The notes beneath the pieces were generated by a model. That model was not told the DNA's origin, ran no database searches, and saw only the letters and a list, made by a program, of their open reading frames with translations. This document shows, in pieces, positions 20,115-33,900 of a DNA stretch of 64,000 bases. How positions within the stretch are numbered: the first letter of the stretch is position 1; each line of letters begins with the position of its first letter. The position numbers and the translations under genes are program-made. This stretch comes from Trichoplusia ni (Eukaryota > Arthropoda > Insecta > Lepidoptera > Noctuidae), in assembly GCF_003590095.1 (NCBI RefSeq), contig NC_039491.1, positions 8,184,001-8,248,000 of the forward strand, given 5' to 3'.

Positions 20115-23100
20115 GCATCATTTAATAATGAATCATTCTCAGGATAGTTACGATAAGAGTAAAGGGATTTTGCTTAACCAAATTTGGTGCTCTGTCTAAA
20201 AACCTTTGGCCCATTTCGAGCAAAAGAGCGAAGTTTAGATAGGCTTAATGTTCCCCAACTAACGCGTGCCTTAAATGTTGTGACGGTGGAAAATAAACAT
20301 GTAATATCACAGTTGATAGTGGATGCCGACCAACCGCGTATTACTCAAACACGGGCCTGACGGAACCATTTGTTAAGACCGTTCTTTGTAAACGTCTCGC
20401 TTTGTGATTCCCGTGTACATAGCGTGAACATTTTGACGAGTGGAATTTGTTCTGCAAGAGAGGGTGGAAATATACATCTCGGCAATGATAATTTTGCTGC
20501 TCTGAAACTGTTGCGGTACTTTGATTAAGCCTCGGTTGTGAGCCCCGCTTTGTTGCCAGTTATTATTTATATTAAATTATGTGTGCACTCACTATTACGC
20601 ACAAACAACTTGTTTGAATACGGAATAATGGGGAACTTACTTAACTTACGTTTCCTTTGAAAATAATATTCTTTTGTCGATAGCTTTTTTCTTTACTGCC
20701 TCTTTTTACTAAGTACTTGGCAAGGAGAAACTAAGGAAACGGGTTTTACCTTATTATTTTAATTTTCTCAGCTTGTTTAATGTTACAAGCATTATTTTTT
20801 TAAACGAGAGATTTAATGTTTTACCCGTGGAAACAAAAAATTGTGAATCACTTGTGTGCGAAGGAACTTTCACAAAAACTAAGTCCAACCCCTTCCGTGA
20901 GTAAACAACAAACGTCCCGCGAGTGTAACATGCAGAATTTTTCGGACGTTTAATTTCCTCCTTTAAAGTTTTAATTCGAGACATAAAGCGTGCTTAAAAG
21001 CGGTGTCTGGCAAGTTTCATCATCGCACAGATGCTTCGGTAGGAAGCTTACTTTGCACACAAAGCCTACAAGTACAAAAGGCCCTGCCTCCGCTCCATTT
21101 TGTGTCTGACAAGCCGGGAAGTCGCGGAATGAGACGCGTCAACTCTGTTATGACGTCACTCGTTTAAATGTTAAAATTTCTAAGTATCGGTGAGTGACAG
21201 GCATTGGATTTTCTAACTCTTTGAAAGAAGCTTTGAATTTTGGGGTCACCCTAATTTTTTTGACACTTAATTACTTAGTTGATATTTGACTGATTTTAAT
21301 CTTATTCAAGTCATGAATAAACAAAAGCGTCACAGATGTCAACTAAAATAAACCAATCAGAAAGGTTATGCTACCAAAGTTCATAATTAATAGCTTGCGA
21401 CGGGCGCTTAGCAGTAACGCCACTAGGGCATTAATAAATAGAATGCGATAGTAGAGTCTGGCAGCGGACATGTCTTACGCACCTGTCCAGCGATTAAACT
21501 CTACCGTATCGTACCGTCCACTATAATCTATGACGTTTAATTTTAAAGTCAATCTGTAGGGATGTAACTCAACTAAAACGTGAACTAATTCACTGTAAAC
21601 AAAAACGATTTTATAATTCAATTGTTTCGTCTAAAATCGATTTCGAACCTATATCAATTTAAATCTCATTACAATTTTCAAATATGGAACGCGAATATAC
21701 GGGAGGAACAATCGCGCTGGGATACCCCTAATACAAAATGTACCGACGCACTCAGCACAACCCTAACAGGGAAGATGCGGTGTTGTCTACTCTGCGTTAT
21801 TATTTTGGCAATAATATCATATTATGCTTTCAGACGTTACGCCCTTCCCCTCGTACCCCTGTCTCCCCATCTGCTGGCAACGACGAGCTACAGAAATAGT
21901 ATTAGAAATTCATAGTCTATTATTGAACGGATACTTTCGTATTTAGAACATTGCTTTGTGTTGTAAATGACTTAACTGCTGAGAGTTACATTGTGTTAAG
22001 TGTTTTCATTTGATGTAATATGCGGATAATCGTAACTGGCTACATGAAAAGTTTGATTCATATTCTATATCCACATAGTATTTAGCGTCTAAGACAGAAG
22101 GAAATAGGGATCAATTTGATACTTATTCAAACCAAATTGTCAAACCAGAGAAAAATATGAAAAAAAATCACAAAATTTTATCAAACATGTGAATATAATA
22201 CTTGTTTGAGTCGAACATGGTCGATCATCTCCGGGCCCTTAGCAAACTCTATCGCATGTAGCTAAAATAACTTCTACTGACATTTTAATAACTTAGGCGC
22301 TACAAATTTGGAGGACGACAGAGAGGAAGCCTAAAGGTCAAGTACCTACCGTTCTAATTATTCAGCCCTTGTAAAATATTCTTTACATATTCCACGAATC
22401 AGTTTCATAAAAGTTCCTAATTTAAGAAAAACTAAAGAAAGCTTTTGATGTTTTCAAGAATTCGCGTTATTCGTTATTCGTTAACTATTGAAGAACTGAA
22501 CTGAACTGAAATAAATGAAAAGGGAGAATTTAAGTACGTTTAAGTACAAGAAACCAAACCTCTTTTTTAAACCAAAACGCTTGTCATAATTCTGGCAGTC
22601 ACTCAAAAACCAACTATTCTAAAAAGAGAACACGAATAATTTAAAAACCATATTTAATCTATTCCACCAGTCTCTCCATAAACAAGCGAATAGCGTTCGA
22701 GGCTGTTCGAGGTTCAAATTCATAAATTCGAAGCGAGTTATGTTTAGGTCGTTCACGTGACAGATAAGAGGTGAGTCGTAAACAATAAGCTTCCGTCTCT
22801 GGCGCCGGGATGCTAACCACCCTACGAACAGTTTCAAGCTGAAAAGTTATATCAATGGATTTTTTGAGGTTTTAATGGAAATATCGTGGTTGTGTGATTG
22901 GTTTACGTTAGGATGTAAATATTATTTGTCTATTTGTTGTATTAAAAGTGTATGTCATATAGTATTGTAGCTTTTAACTAGATTTTGAAATTTTAGTCTG
23001 CTTAAACAACATGTAATTAAAAACTACACGGTTTTGGTTCAATCCGAAAATTAATATCCATATTTAATTTTTTTTATAAATGTATTAAAAATACTGCCAA

Positions 23101-26100
23101 CCCTTGCCTCGTCATTCAGACATCGAAAGTTGAAAAGCGCTCAAAAAGGTCTTATCCAAAGAGATTTCATAATAAAATTCTTTGGTTTAGAAGGGGAACC
23201 TCATTTTAAATTTCAGAAGTTTTAAATGCGGATATTTTAATACAAGGATTCCGGGCTGCGTTATCCTATGTAATGCCTTTGTGAATTCCTTGCCAAGAAG
23301 AGAATCGTAAATGTTTTCAAGAGTTATTATGGCGACTTGATCTAGAAATATTTTTATCTAAGTAGTTACTAAACTCCAAGATAAAAAATCTCAAAGATTT
23401 TTCTTAATTACAGACTGGAGTTCTGCAGACCAATCAAATCTAATAATTGTTATGGTACCATTAAAAAGCGCCAGTTAGTCGAGAAAATTAAAATATCTTA
23501 GAATAAGAGATACTATTATAGTCGTTTTTTCATAATTCTTTTTTTAACTGTTATTATCATTGCCATTTCATTTTGACTTCCTTATTTTTTATGCAAAATA
23601 AAATGTTTAAAATACATTTTATTTTTTGTAAGTACATTAAAGTTGTATAACTGTTGTGTTACCTTATAACAAAACAAACGATGTTAACCTCACCTCATTA
23701 TGAAGTTAAGTAGACTGGTATTGTGATCTTACTCGGTCTTAAGTACCACTTGCTTTCATTCCAATTCAAAAATACATTTAGAAACAGCGGATATTGTAAC
23801 TGTCAAACATCCAGATAATTTGTACCTACCTGATAGTACAGACATGTACACAAAGTCTATGACTAGTTATTTCGTTGTTCATGCCAGGTTTTTATGTAAA
23901 TTTCGATTGAAATAACCGTCTTTTTCACACGACATAAGCGTTTTAGATTTTTCTTCCATGTTTTATTGAACCATTAGAGTATAATGTATTCTTATATCTG
24001 ATTTAAGTCAAACCAATGGATATATGGATTTCAGTCTCGTGTTATATTTATATTGAAAAAGTTTATTTAGAATGTATAATTTATTCAGTCTAGTTCTATC
24101 ACCATTTGCGTAAATAACAAAGCTTATACCAGTAACGCAGGGAATGTAGGTAATCCCTGAATCAAAGGTGCAAAATACGGACGGCTTCCAAACTACGAGG
24201 TCGTATACATTGTATAACGACTTAAGTCGATGTAAACATTTGACTGTATGTCAAGTATGGCTACGATGGATGTAGGTGAAAGGCTGAGAGGGTTCACTAC
24301 ACAAATGTTCAGAGTCGTCGCTCGGGGCGCCACTCCACGGAACATCCTCTGTGCCAGCCGTAACTGTACGTCTACCTGTGTATAACGAGTACAGGGTGAT
24401 ACAGAAGGCCTACTGATGTAAGCTACACAAATTGTTCACCTCGTCTAGGAAAATTTACACGGGTTTCTGAGATACCGTGTACTCAGAAAATTGGTGTTCA
24501 GATTTTCAACCCGTTACTTTGAGTCTTAGATATATGAAAAAAAAATCTCTTCGTGATAAATGCCATGTATTTAATTGCTTAATTTTAATTTTGTGTGGTT
24601 ACTATGTAAACCTTCTGTTTCATCTATATCATGCCATCCCACCCATCTCAACCTGCCATCAAGATGTTTATGTAATTATTGACCTTACTACCTGGTAAAA
24701 GAATTCTTAATTGCTTGCGTCGTTTAGTTATTGCGGTATGCTGTGTTGATGTTTAGTCGTCGATGCATCACTCACAGGTTTTAGGTATTAATTACAGTGT
24801 GGCTGTGTACAGAATCTGGAAGGAATGGGATTAATATATATAAACGAATGTAGCATTATATTACTTAAGAGGTAGTTTTGACGCAGTCACCGAAAAAAAA
24901 TAGACCTATTTAGTTTTTCATCAACGCAGCTGTGTTACATTGTTCTCTTGTAAATCAATTTTCACGTATGTTGTTCTAAGAATCTACCATCATGTCTGAA
25001 AAATAATATTGTTATGGTTGTGGAAGCGTGATAGCGTGACACGGCGTAGAGCGACATCCTTCTTTCACACCTGCAATAATATAACTGGACGTAGTCTAAC
25101 TTGCGGTAGACTCTCAGATTTTGCTGTTTCATAATATAAAATACAGTTACTTTAATATAGTAAACAAATGAATCTACATCTGTACCTAAATATTTCAACT
25201 TGGATTCCTTCAAAAATGGCTTTCAACACTTCGATTGAATACAAAATCTAAATTCATAACACATTGCGAATCCAACACGCCAAGCTTTCATTAAAAGCTT
25301 CCGAACTATTTCGTGTCGCTGAAAAATAGTGAGTTATTCGGTACAAAATATGTGTAGATGATACCGTACCTACGTGACATCGTTATATCGGTGTGGTGCG
25401 ACTTTCCAGGCTCTCCACTCTTCAAGTTCACTCATTTCCGTGAACTAACATGTGCCGCACAGTAAGGGCTCCTTGCCTGTCGCGAATGACTCGTAAATAC
25501 TGTTCCTGTTGGTGATACTTTTTGAATATGTGTACCTCTAGAATTTGAGTACGTTGTGTTTATTTTTAATGTTGATGGGTACTCTTAGTTACTCATACTC
25601 GTATGTTATTAATTTTGTGTAAGAGAAATAATTTATTTAAGAAATTAACTGATTGTTTGATTTATTTTCAAAACCTATAAAATTCTGTTTAAATGTCATA
25701 AAATTAAAATTGTAATGGGTTTTCATTAAAATGTTTATGTATTAATTTAAAACCACACGCTCAACAAAGTTTTTGAGAATTTACGTACTGAGTTATTAAA
25801 AACCTTTCAAAAATGTTGTTGAAATTACTAATTAGTATCAGTAAATCCATCACATACTCTTAATAATCTAAGCGATAAGTTTCCCAAAGCTGTTTTCGCA
25901 TATCGCGTCACTCCATCGATTTTTAATTTAACCCATTAAAGTTAGAGTGTCTGCCTGATTGCGTCATCAGGACGCCTAATGCGTTTACCAGTACATCACC
26001 ACTGCTAAAAGCAATTTGCGCCTACATCTTAGGCCAACCCTTTGTACAAGTTCTAGGTAACCACACTTCTCACTTTCGTACTGATGTAGTTGAAATTTAA

Positions 26101-28055
26101 TTTTTACTGAGGTAAATATATTAGTATAAAATTTTGAAGTTTAATGTTTTCAATTATGAATACATAATATTCAACTAAGAGGTAACAAGTAATGAGATTT
26201 GATTACAAAACAATTTTTAAACGATTTTGAATTAAGATAATCCAGAGAATCTCAAAAAAGGTTGAAAGTGTGAGCTAAGAAAATTAATTTATGATATGAT
26301 TAAAATAGAAAAGTATCTATTATTAAAAACGCACTATGGTAAAAGTTCTGTAAATTTAATTATGATGTTTTTTCATTACGTTGTTTTATCTACAACGGCG
26401 CAGTTGATCGTTGAGTTTTTAAAGCTTCACCGGACAACATTTAATTGAGTGAGCAATTCAAATAAATTCAAGTTACTTTCTTCGAATTGCTTTATAAAAT
26501 GGCTCTCATCTGTTACTTCGGAAGCCTTCTTAAAACTTGTACTTCATAAAACGTGTTCTATAAAAGCTTAATCAGATAATAAGTTAAACTCAAGTTAGCA
26601 TATTTCTCATGTTCCCCCACATTATAATGAGAATGCAAAGTTTCTAGACTTACATGCATGAAGTGGAATGAGTTGGATAATCACTTTATAAAAGCTATTA
26701 TCTTCTGAATTTCAACCTATAAAATTTTCGGGAGACAATATGGAAGTACTAAAATTGTCAAAATACGAAGTGGAGTTAAAGAAAGTTTTCTGTCTGGGTC
26801 TAGTCAGCTGTCATAAGTCGTAATCGAGCTATAGTACTTTATGACAGCTATCCTGAGATTATACGAGATATCCCTTGAAATCTGAACGGCTAAACCGTCT
26901 AAAGTACTTACCCATAATCTAAGGAGGTTATGAACTGGAATAACTCATTTGTACTTCATTCTGCGACCCTAAAATATATATCCACGTCCGATTTCTCAAA
27001 AATTCATCATTCATCAAATAACAAAACACAAGTAAAACATTGTATCCAATAAAGTGCGGTGTAGTCAACGCGCAGAGATCTGTATGAAATATCCCTAATA
27101 CACTTTGAGGACATAGCAATATGCAATACGGAGTTTTGTTTTCCAATGTTTGTTGCGGCCGGACCCACACACATCCGATTGAGTTTCGCACGTTGTTTTT
27201 TAGTCTGCCGTATACGCAATATTCAGAACAGTTTTTATTTTTTAAATCATACTACGTTTATACAAGGTTGTGACGCCGCCGACAAATTAAATTAACCAGT
27301 TACCGTATTGGTATATTATTTTGTAAATTTTGGCTGCCGTCCTGCGGAAGTTTTGCGTGATATTGGATGAAACAGCTTATCAATTGGATGAAACTTTTAA
27401 TAATCATTATGTTGACACTAGCTTGGTGGCTTAAGTTATTTGTATGTTTATTAAAATTTCAACTAAGTTTTTTTACGTAACTCAAGCAATAACTATTATC
27501 TAGTCTTACTTGAAAAATATTGACTGACGATGATACAATTAACCCAGTAGTAATATTTTGTAATAACACGAAATGGCCGAATGAAGATAAATAAACTAAA
27601 TATGAATATATGAATCAGAAATGAAAGCACAGATTGTTTGAATAATGGCCATACTATATTTAGTAGAAAAGATTCGAAAAAATGTAAAGGAAACAAAGCG
27701 ATCTTTTTGATCTTTACCTTTTTCCGCCGAATATCGGACAGATAAAATTTATCTTTTTTTCTCATTTCACATTTTACATTCATGTAATGGAAAATACGTG
27801 TATTGCTTGCTGCTACAAACGGGAAACTGATTTTTATTATTAATACATTCGGAAATGAAGGATTTAGGCCGATTGGCTGCTTCGGTCGCCACCGTGGCGA
27901 ACAATATTTCAACCATCCCACATGTAAAATATGTTTTAAGCTCGATTGAAAATGTATAAAGAGAACATTTATTAATTCTGGGTACGTGTACCGATTACTT
28001 TTGGATTTTTATTTCTCTTCGCTTATTTATTTGTATATGATTTTAAGGTACTATT
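20115..28055. other. Gene-free stretch with GC-richer patches
   Basis: Patches at about 20320-20570, 21000-21180 and 24120-24420 are less AT-rich than their surroundings and non-repetitive within the window. A 141-codon minus-strand frame at 27496-27921, the longest outside the cluster, is rich in Ile/Phe/Lys as expected from AT-rich noise. Confidence 0.35.
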
Positions 28056-28059
28056 ATTA

Positions 28060-28135
28060 AGACTCGGCTGTTTGCCTCTCTTTCTGTGGGTTTGTCACCA
28101 GGCTGTAGATTTAGTGTTCCTGCTATAATAAGATT
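28060..28135 (+). repeat. Dispersed repeat family E, copy 2
   Basis: 'actcggctgtttgcctctc' leading to 'gtttgtcaccaggctgtaga', matching the core of 10351-10455; decayed. Confidence 0.4.
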
Positions 28136-29173
28136 TTCTCTAGCCCATTTGACAAGTCCGCATTATCGCGAGTCCGAGTCACACTTAACTTTTTATAGGT
28201 CTATATTCATCAATATTTATTCAATCACATTTGGAATTATGAATTTTAATGCTACGCAATGGTGATGTTGAAAGAGTATTCAATCATACACAGTTAAATT
28301 GAAATAGTAATGGCGATTTTAAATATACTTTTAAAACGTTTTTAAGAAGGATATTACGAAACTTACAGCCCACTGCCATTAAGCTAACTACGGAAAAGAA
28401 AGGAGGTTATTATTATTTAAGTATGTATTTCCCGGTTTCCAATACTTAGATTATAAAGGTTTACTGTCCTCATGATTGGCGTATATTTCTCATAGTATTT
28501 CAGAGTAATAAAAGGTTTTATATCTTGATAATTGTAGTCCTTCTCGAGTTTTTTGTATGATAATGATATTGAATACTGATTCTAATATTCACACGCAATT
28601 TCACGTGTTACTTGAAATTTATCTTGATTTAAAATTACTAAACAGTTTCTAAAGTCCTTTAAAATAATATCGCCTGAATGCCTAAATCGAAAATGTTGTG
28701 GGAAATTGTCAAATCTCCCCCCTAGTACCTTTCTATAAAAGAAGACGTGTTATTCTTCAAACAATTATTCTCATACAATAACCTTTGGTCAGTATATCTT
28801 ATACATAACGAAATATTATCCAAAACAGTATACAAAAGCTTAACAGTAATAAACAAGTAAAGTTATCAGTCATCTCCGCCACGGAATGTTATTGATTTTT
28901 AATTTAGACGCTTAATCCGATTGCGAGCCTATTATTAATGACATAAAGGCAAAGGGCAGCTCGCAACTACATTAAACACCTAAAAGGAACTGTTGAGGGA
29001 TAATGGCCGTTATTTACAAAAAACCGACACGTACTCGAGGAAGGAAAGACCCTTCAAGGGGCATAAAATATGATTACACCTGGCATTGCATTGAAATATG
29101 AAAGACTTATGTGATTATTATGTCCGGGGAAGTTATGTTTGATACTATTATAAGTACTACTCAGTATATATTT

Positions 29174-29406
29174 GACTAGCTGTTGCCCACGACTTCGTCC
29201 CCGTGGGTAGAAATATAAGTTATGATTTATACCTGCCCTGTTTTTTTCACATTTTCCATTGTATCTTCGCTCCTATTAGTCGCAGCGTGATGGTTTAAGC
29301 CTAAAGCCTACAGCCTTCCTCGATTAATGGTCTATTCAACACAAAAATAATTTTTCAATTCGGACCAGTAGTTCCTGAGATTAGCGCGTTATATATTAGT
29401 ATAGAT
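29174..29406 (+). repeat. Dispersed repeat family F, copy 2
   Basis: Same order of blocks as 12243-12490 (ctagctgttgcccacgac, ttatacctgccctg, cgcagcgtgatgg, gattagcgcgtt), slightly shorter at the end. Confidence 0.7.
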
Positions 29407-30863
29407 TTGTTTACACAGTCGAACCTATTACTGTTAAAAATTTAGTATCAGAATACTTTGTACCAGTCTGTCACAACCCTCGAGGTCTCTATTCTATTCG
29501 ATGTTTTCCGCTTCACTTTCAACAATTAAAAATAACTTTTTAATATGCTCATGAATTTCGAAAACACATTCGAACCTAAGACCTTTAACTTGGCAGTCCA
29601 ATATCTATACTACTAGGCCACCAATCCTCTGTTATATACTTATTTAATAACAAATAGGAACAGGAGCCTAATGTAATAAGTACGTTGAACCAATTATAAT
29701 ACTCGCCGGCGTTACAGGATTAACACTGTGTATCAATTATCGACTAATGTGATTAAATCCATCAGTTTCAATATTTAGGAAACTAAAATGTAAGTTATAC
29801 CGGACTGTTATACCCAACTGTTTATAGGTAAACATTTACCTTCGTTCAAATAACAAAGTTAGTAACCAAACTAGAAGTTTTAGTGTTATTATACCTTTAA
29901 TAATTATACTATGAGGTTTTTAAGCAGGATTAGTTCAATGTGTAAGCGAGATGGAGAATTTTATTACCTGTTACAGATTTTATTACCTCGTTTTCACAGT
30001 TTTTTTTAAGGTTTCAGTAAACGTCCAAATTTTATATACCGCTGGATAATTGGAGAAATGTAATACTTACTCCTTTGAATATTTATTCGGAATGTTTTTG
30101 GCACCAGAGTTATATAATGTTTGATAGAAGTCGACTGACAAAGTCAGTTATAGAGTAGATCATATACAAAAATCTATTCCACATGTTGAATAAATTAACT
30201 ATTTCTAATATTTCGAGAACATAATAAATTAATAATATCCACAACCATCCAGTGTCAGTTACAAAAGGTATCTTCTAAATTGTTAAATTTATCTAGTCCA
30301 ACTGTCTGGCAAGCAGCCTTTAAGGGTGAGATCATAAACATTTCAATTAATTAGTTTCCTTGTTACAAGGCCATCTAAGGGACCTTCTGATTGTCCCTTT
30401 TGACGAACTTAATGTTTACATTCAGCCTGTGCTCCAGTGTGGCCCTCATCAGTTGCTATCACAATAATTGTACATCCATTCCTAATTACATTTAAAATGT
30501 TTGTGTTACTCATAAATCTCGGATAATTAAACCTATTAGCTATTATTAAAACAATGTTCACTGTGATTATCTTGTTCACTTTGATACTAGAGTACTTTTA
30601 CAACAATGGAAGCAATTACATAGATGTTTGCAGGCTGATAATTTTCTTTGTAAATTTCTTCGAATTCGTATCTCGTGAAAGTACAACCGTTATAACGTCC
30701 GTAGTATTAATATTTAGAGATTTCAACAGGTTTAAATGATCGTAAAATGTACATTAAATTGCATGGAATGGGCTGTTTCTTAAAATATGTTTTCAGTTAA
30801 TATGGTTCCATTCTAGATGTTATTCTTATTTAAAGGAGACTTTCAATAAAAATTGTATTTGAC

Positions 30864-30908
30864 ACTCTTATGACTCCTTACACATTGGGTGTAAGGAGTG
30901 GTAAGAGT
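30864..30908. repeat. Hairpin: 20-bp arms, 5-base loop
   Basis: Left arm 30864-30883 and right arm 30889-30908 are complementary at 18 of 20 positions, with an uninterrupted inner 11-bp stem (actccttacac / gtgtaaggagt) around the loop attgg. It is shorter than a normal pri-miRNA stem. Could be a MITE remnant. Confidence 0.55.
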
Positions 30909-30909
30909 C

Positions 30910-33900
30910 ATCATCAATTGAAATAACAAAACATAATCTGTAGAGATCACCTTCGCTAAATATTGATTCCACTTTTACGAAAGTTACCACAACTGCATTA
31001 ATTTACTACATTTGGAAAGATAATAAGATAAATCCATTAAGGTACATTTCATTTTTCGTATTATTAAAACTAAACTTATGACCGCTATCACAACTAAGTC
31101 CACAATAAGTTGGCAGGCAACACGTCACGAGTTAATGTAAATGAACTGTAGACCAAGTGCAGGTGTGAGACTTGAACAACTTCGAGCAATCTCACGGAGC
31201 GCCAAACTAGATCTGTGACGTCATACTCCCAGACTCGTTTGTGGCGTCTTTATCAACTTTGTGAGTTCATTTAAAAACATTTACTCCTTACTGGATGTCT
31301 TTGATATCTGAATTGTTTTAATTGAAAATTTTGGTAATTTATTTTAAGTACCTAGCTCTTAACTCACGCGATTATAGACGAGTGTCGAGACGAATTGGAA
31401 AAATGCTCTCGATTTAAGTTTCAAGTGATTTTGAACTAGAAAATGCTTTCAAATGTCATAGCTTATACTTAAAATCCACATCCTACATAATAGTTACCTA
31501 CAAAAACTTATTTACAAAATATTTCCCGTAGGTTACAATGCGGCACCATCAATAGGAATATCTTCCCAGATATTTGCCATACGTGTTATTATGTCATATC
31601 TTATTTGTACGGACGTCCTTATTTCACTGCTGTGACGATAAATACACGACAAAATAAAGGTGAATTTTCGTCTGTCACTTACGAGTTCTCTCCGTGCGAT
31701 GGATTCAATAAAGTACCGTTCCTATTTATTTCTCTGTTTATACAGAAACATCATGTAATATTACGTTCTCAACAGCAACTTAACAATTAAAACAAGGTAA
31801 TGTATGTTGCCAACAGAAACAAGTTAGTTAACCAGAAATAGTCAAACAAAGGACGGTGTAAGTGGAGTCAACCATCTATTTACAGCGTGCTGAAAACAAA
31901 ATAATTTATCCAAAGCCGGCCAAGCGATTCGTTCAGTAACGAAATGAGCAGCCACTGCTAGAACAGCAGAGTTCCATTACGTTTGTCTAGCGACACTTTC
32001 CGAAAGCGAGTCGATCGCTGCCGCTAAATTAGGATTGACGCCGACAGGTTTTGTAAAAGCATTGCACTGTTGAATTATTAAGGCAACTCCGGCTGGTTCT
32101 ATATCCGTACTGCCGGCACCGTCTGACTGTACGTATGTAGTGCTCCATAAACGGAACCCGGCTCATTCCCAATTCTGACACCCGGATAAAGTGGTCCGTG
32201 AGTGAATATAAGCCGCACCGGGTAATTTAGAATAAAAAAGGACCATTCTGACGATTGGAAGCCCGAGTTGGAGAATTTTAATAGCCGCTTGAATTTCGCA
32301 GCTTATTCTCATAATTAGTTAACAAGTTCGGTAAGAACACTTGCACAGAGTAACCAGGTAAATTAATACACAATAACGAACTATGTGATCAAAACTATGC
32401 CTTCGGAAATTGAGTTTGGAGCTTATTGAGAGGGGAAAAGTTTGAAAGCAATTTCGTGAAAATTTAATGCTCTCGAGAACTTATGAGAATGAGGAATTTG
32501 AGAAATGAAGCCAACACTGAGCATAGCTAATTTGTTGCGAATTTTTAACGAGGTTCAAGGCTCGCGATGTCCGTCCGTACGACTCATGTTTAATCTCTCT
32601 GATCGATTCGCGGCGCTCACAGCGGGCGATATAATAATCAGGAGCAAATATTTATGATATTTTCTACGTTGTACGATTTTCAGGCTGAATGAGTATTCAC
32701 AGTAATCCTCAATTAATAAAACACTGAGGTTTATTAAAACTTAAAATTCATTTTGGATTCACAGTATTATCATTTTCAGCATCGTTTCACTTTTTAATTA
32801 CAAATTATCGTGCAATTCAACCGATAGTATTAACGTCGATTTATACTAAGCCTCTATGTTAATCTGAGGCATGTATAAAAAAAAACATTTCTTTCCATAA
32901 AAAGCAAGAAAAATCTTCTAATGGAATACTTTAAACTCTAATTGATATAAAGCCAAACCATGTCACCACCTCCCCAATATTACATGACCATTTATCCGAG
33001 CTAATCAAAGCCAACTTCGGAGTGACCTGACCGAAAGCCATAAATAATAAAACTGGCCTAGTGTGGTGAGAACAGAGGACTTATTTAGTATTCATTCTGG
33101 TTAAGAGAACCTATTAAATTTGTTATGTTACACTCAATGTATTCAACTGCACTTAAAAAAAACACATAACACATTTGTATAATATGTAGATACCAATATT
33201 GTGAAGTTTGTGCTGTTCCAATTTTGAAAATCCATTTTTTAATAAATGACAATTATTTTTGTGCATATTATGTATAGGCAGTGCTATCAAACAGCCGAAC
33301 GAAGTGCGCATATTTCCGCCAGTATGCAATAAAGACGAATAACCAAGATACTTAATTAGCAATTACTTACATCATCATTACAAAATTATTTAAGAACAGT
33401 ATATTTGAATTACCAATTAAATATGTTCAGTACACATGGCAGTACAAACCGAGGGTAAAACCGAATAGCTTTCCCTCAAACGATAGAACCAACTAATTAG
33501 TCGTTTTAGACTATTTGCTTTACAGCGTGATTGCTTTGTCGCCTTCGGGCATTCCTTAACATTGAGCAGCCTTAACAAGCACCAACATGTTACTTTGTTA
33601 GGCCATTGTTCAAAATGTAACTGTATTAATAATGTTATGTAAACAGTGAATATAAATTATGATTTCAGTTCTATAATTACAGCATCGTTATTTGTTTTTA
33701 GGAACGAATTTTCGTCATATTTCAGATTTTTGCGGAAAATTTTGTTCGAGTTTGTTTTACATATTTAAGTGCTAAGCAATGTTCTAAATTTGATTTTAAT
33801 ACAGATTATACCTGTCACACAACGTTTGAAAAATGATAAAGTATTATTAAATCACGTAACAGAACAAAGGGTGTTGAACAATTTCAGAATAAAAAAAATG

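Noticed and set aside
27496..27921. 141-codon minus-strand frame
   Set aside because: Composition (Ile, Phe, Lys, Ser) is that of AT-rich noise; no domain, and no signal or splice context that stands out.
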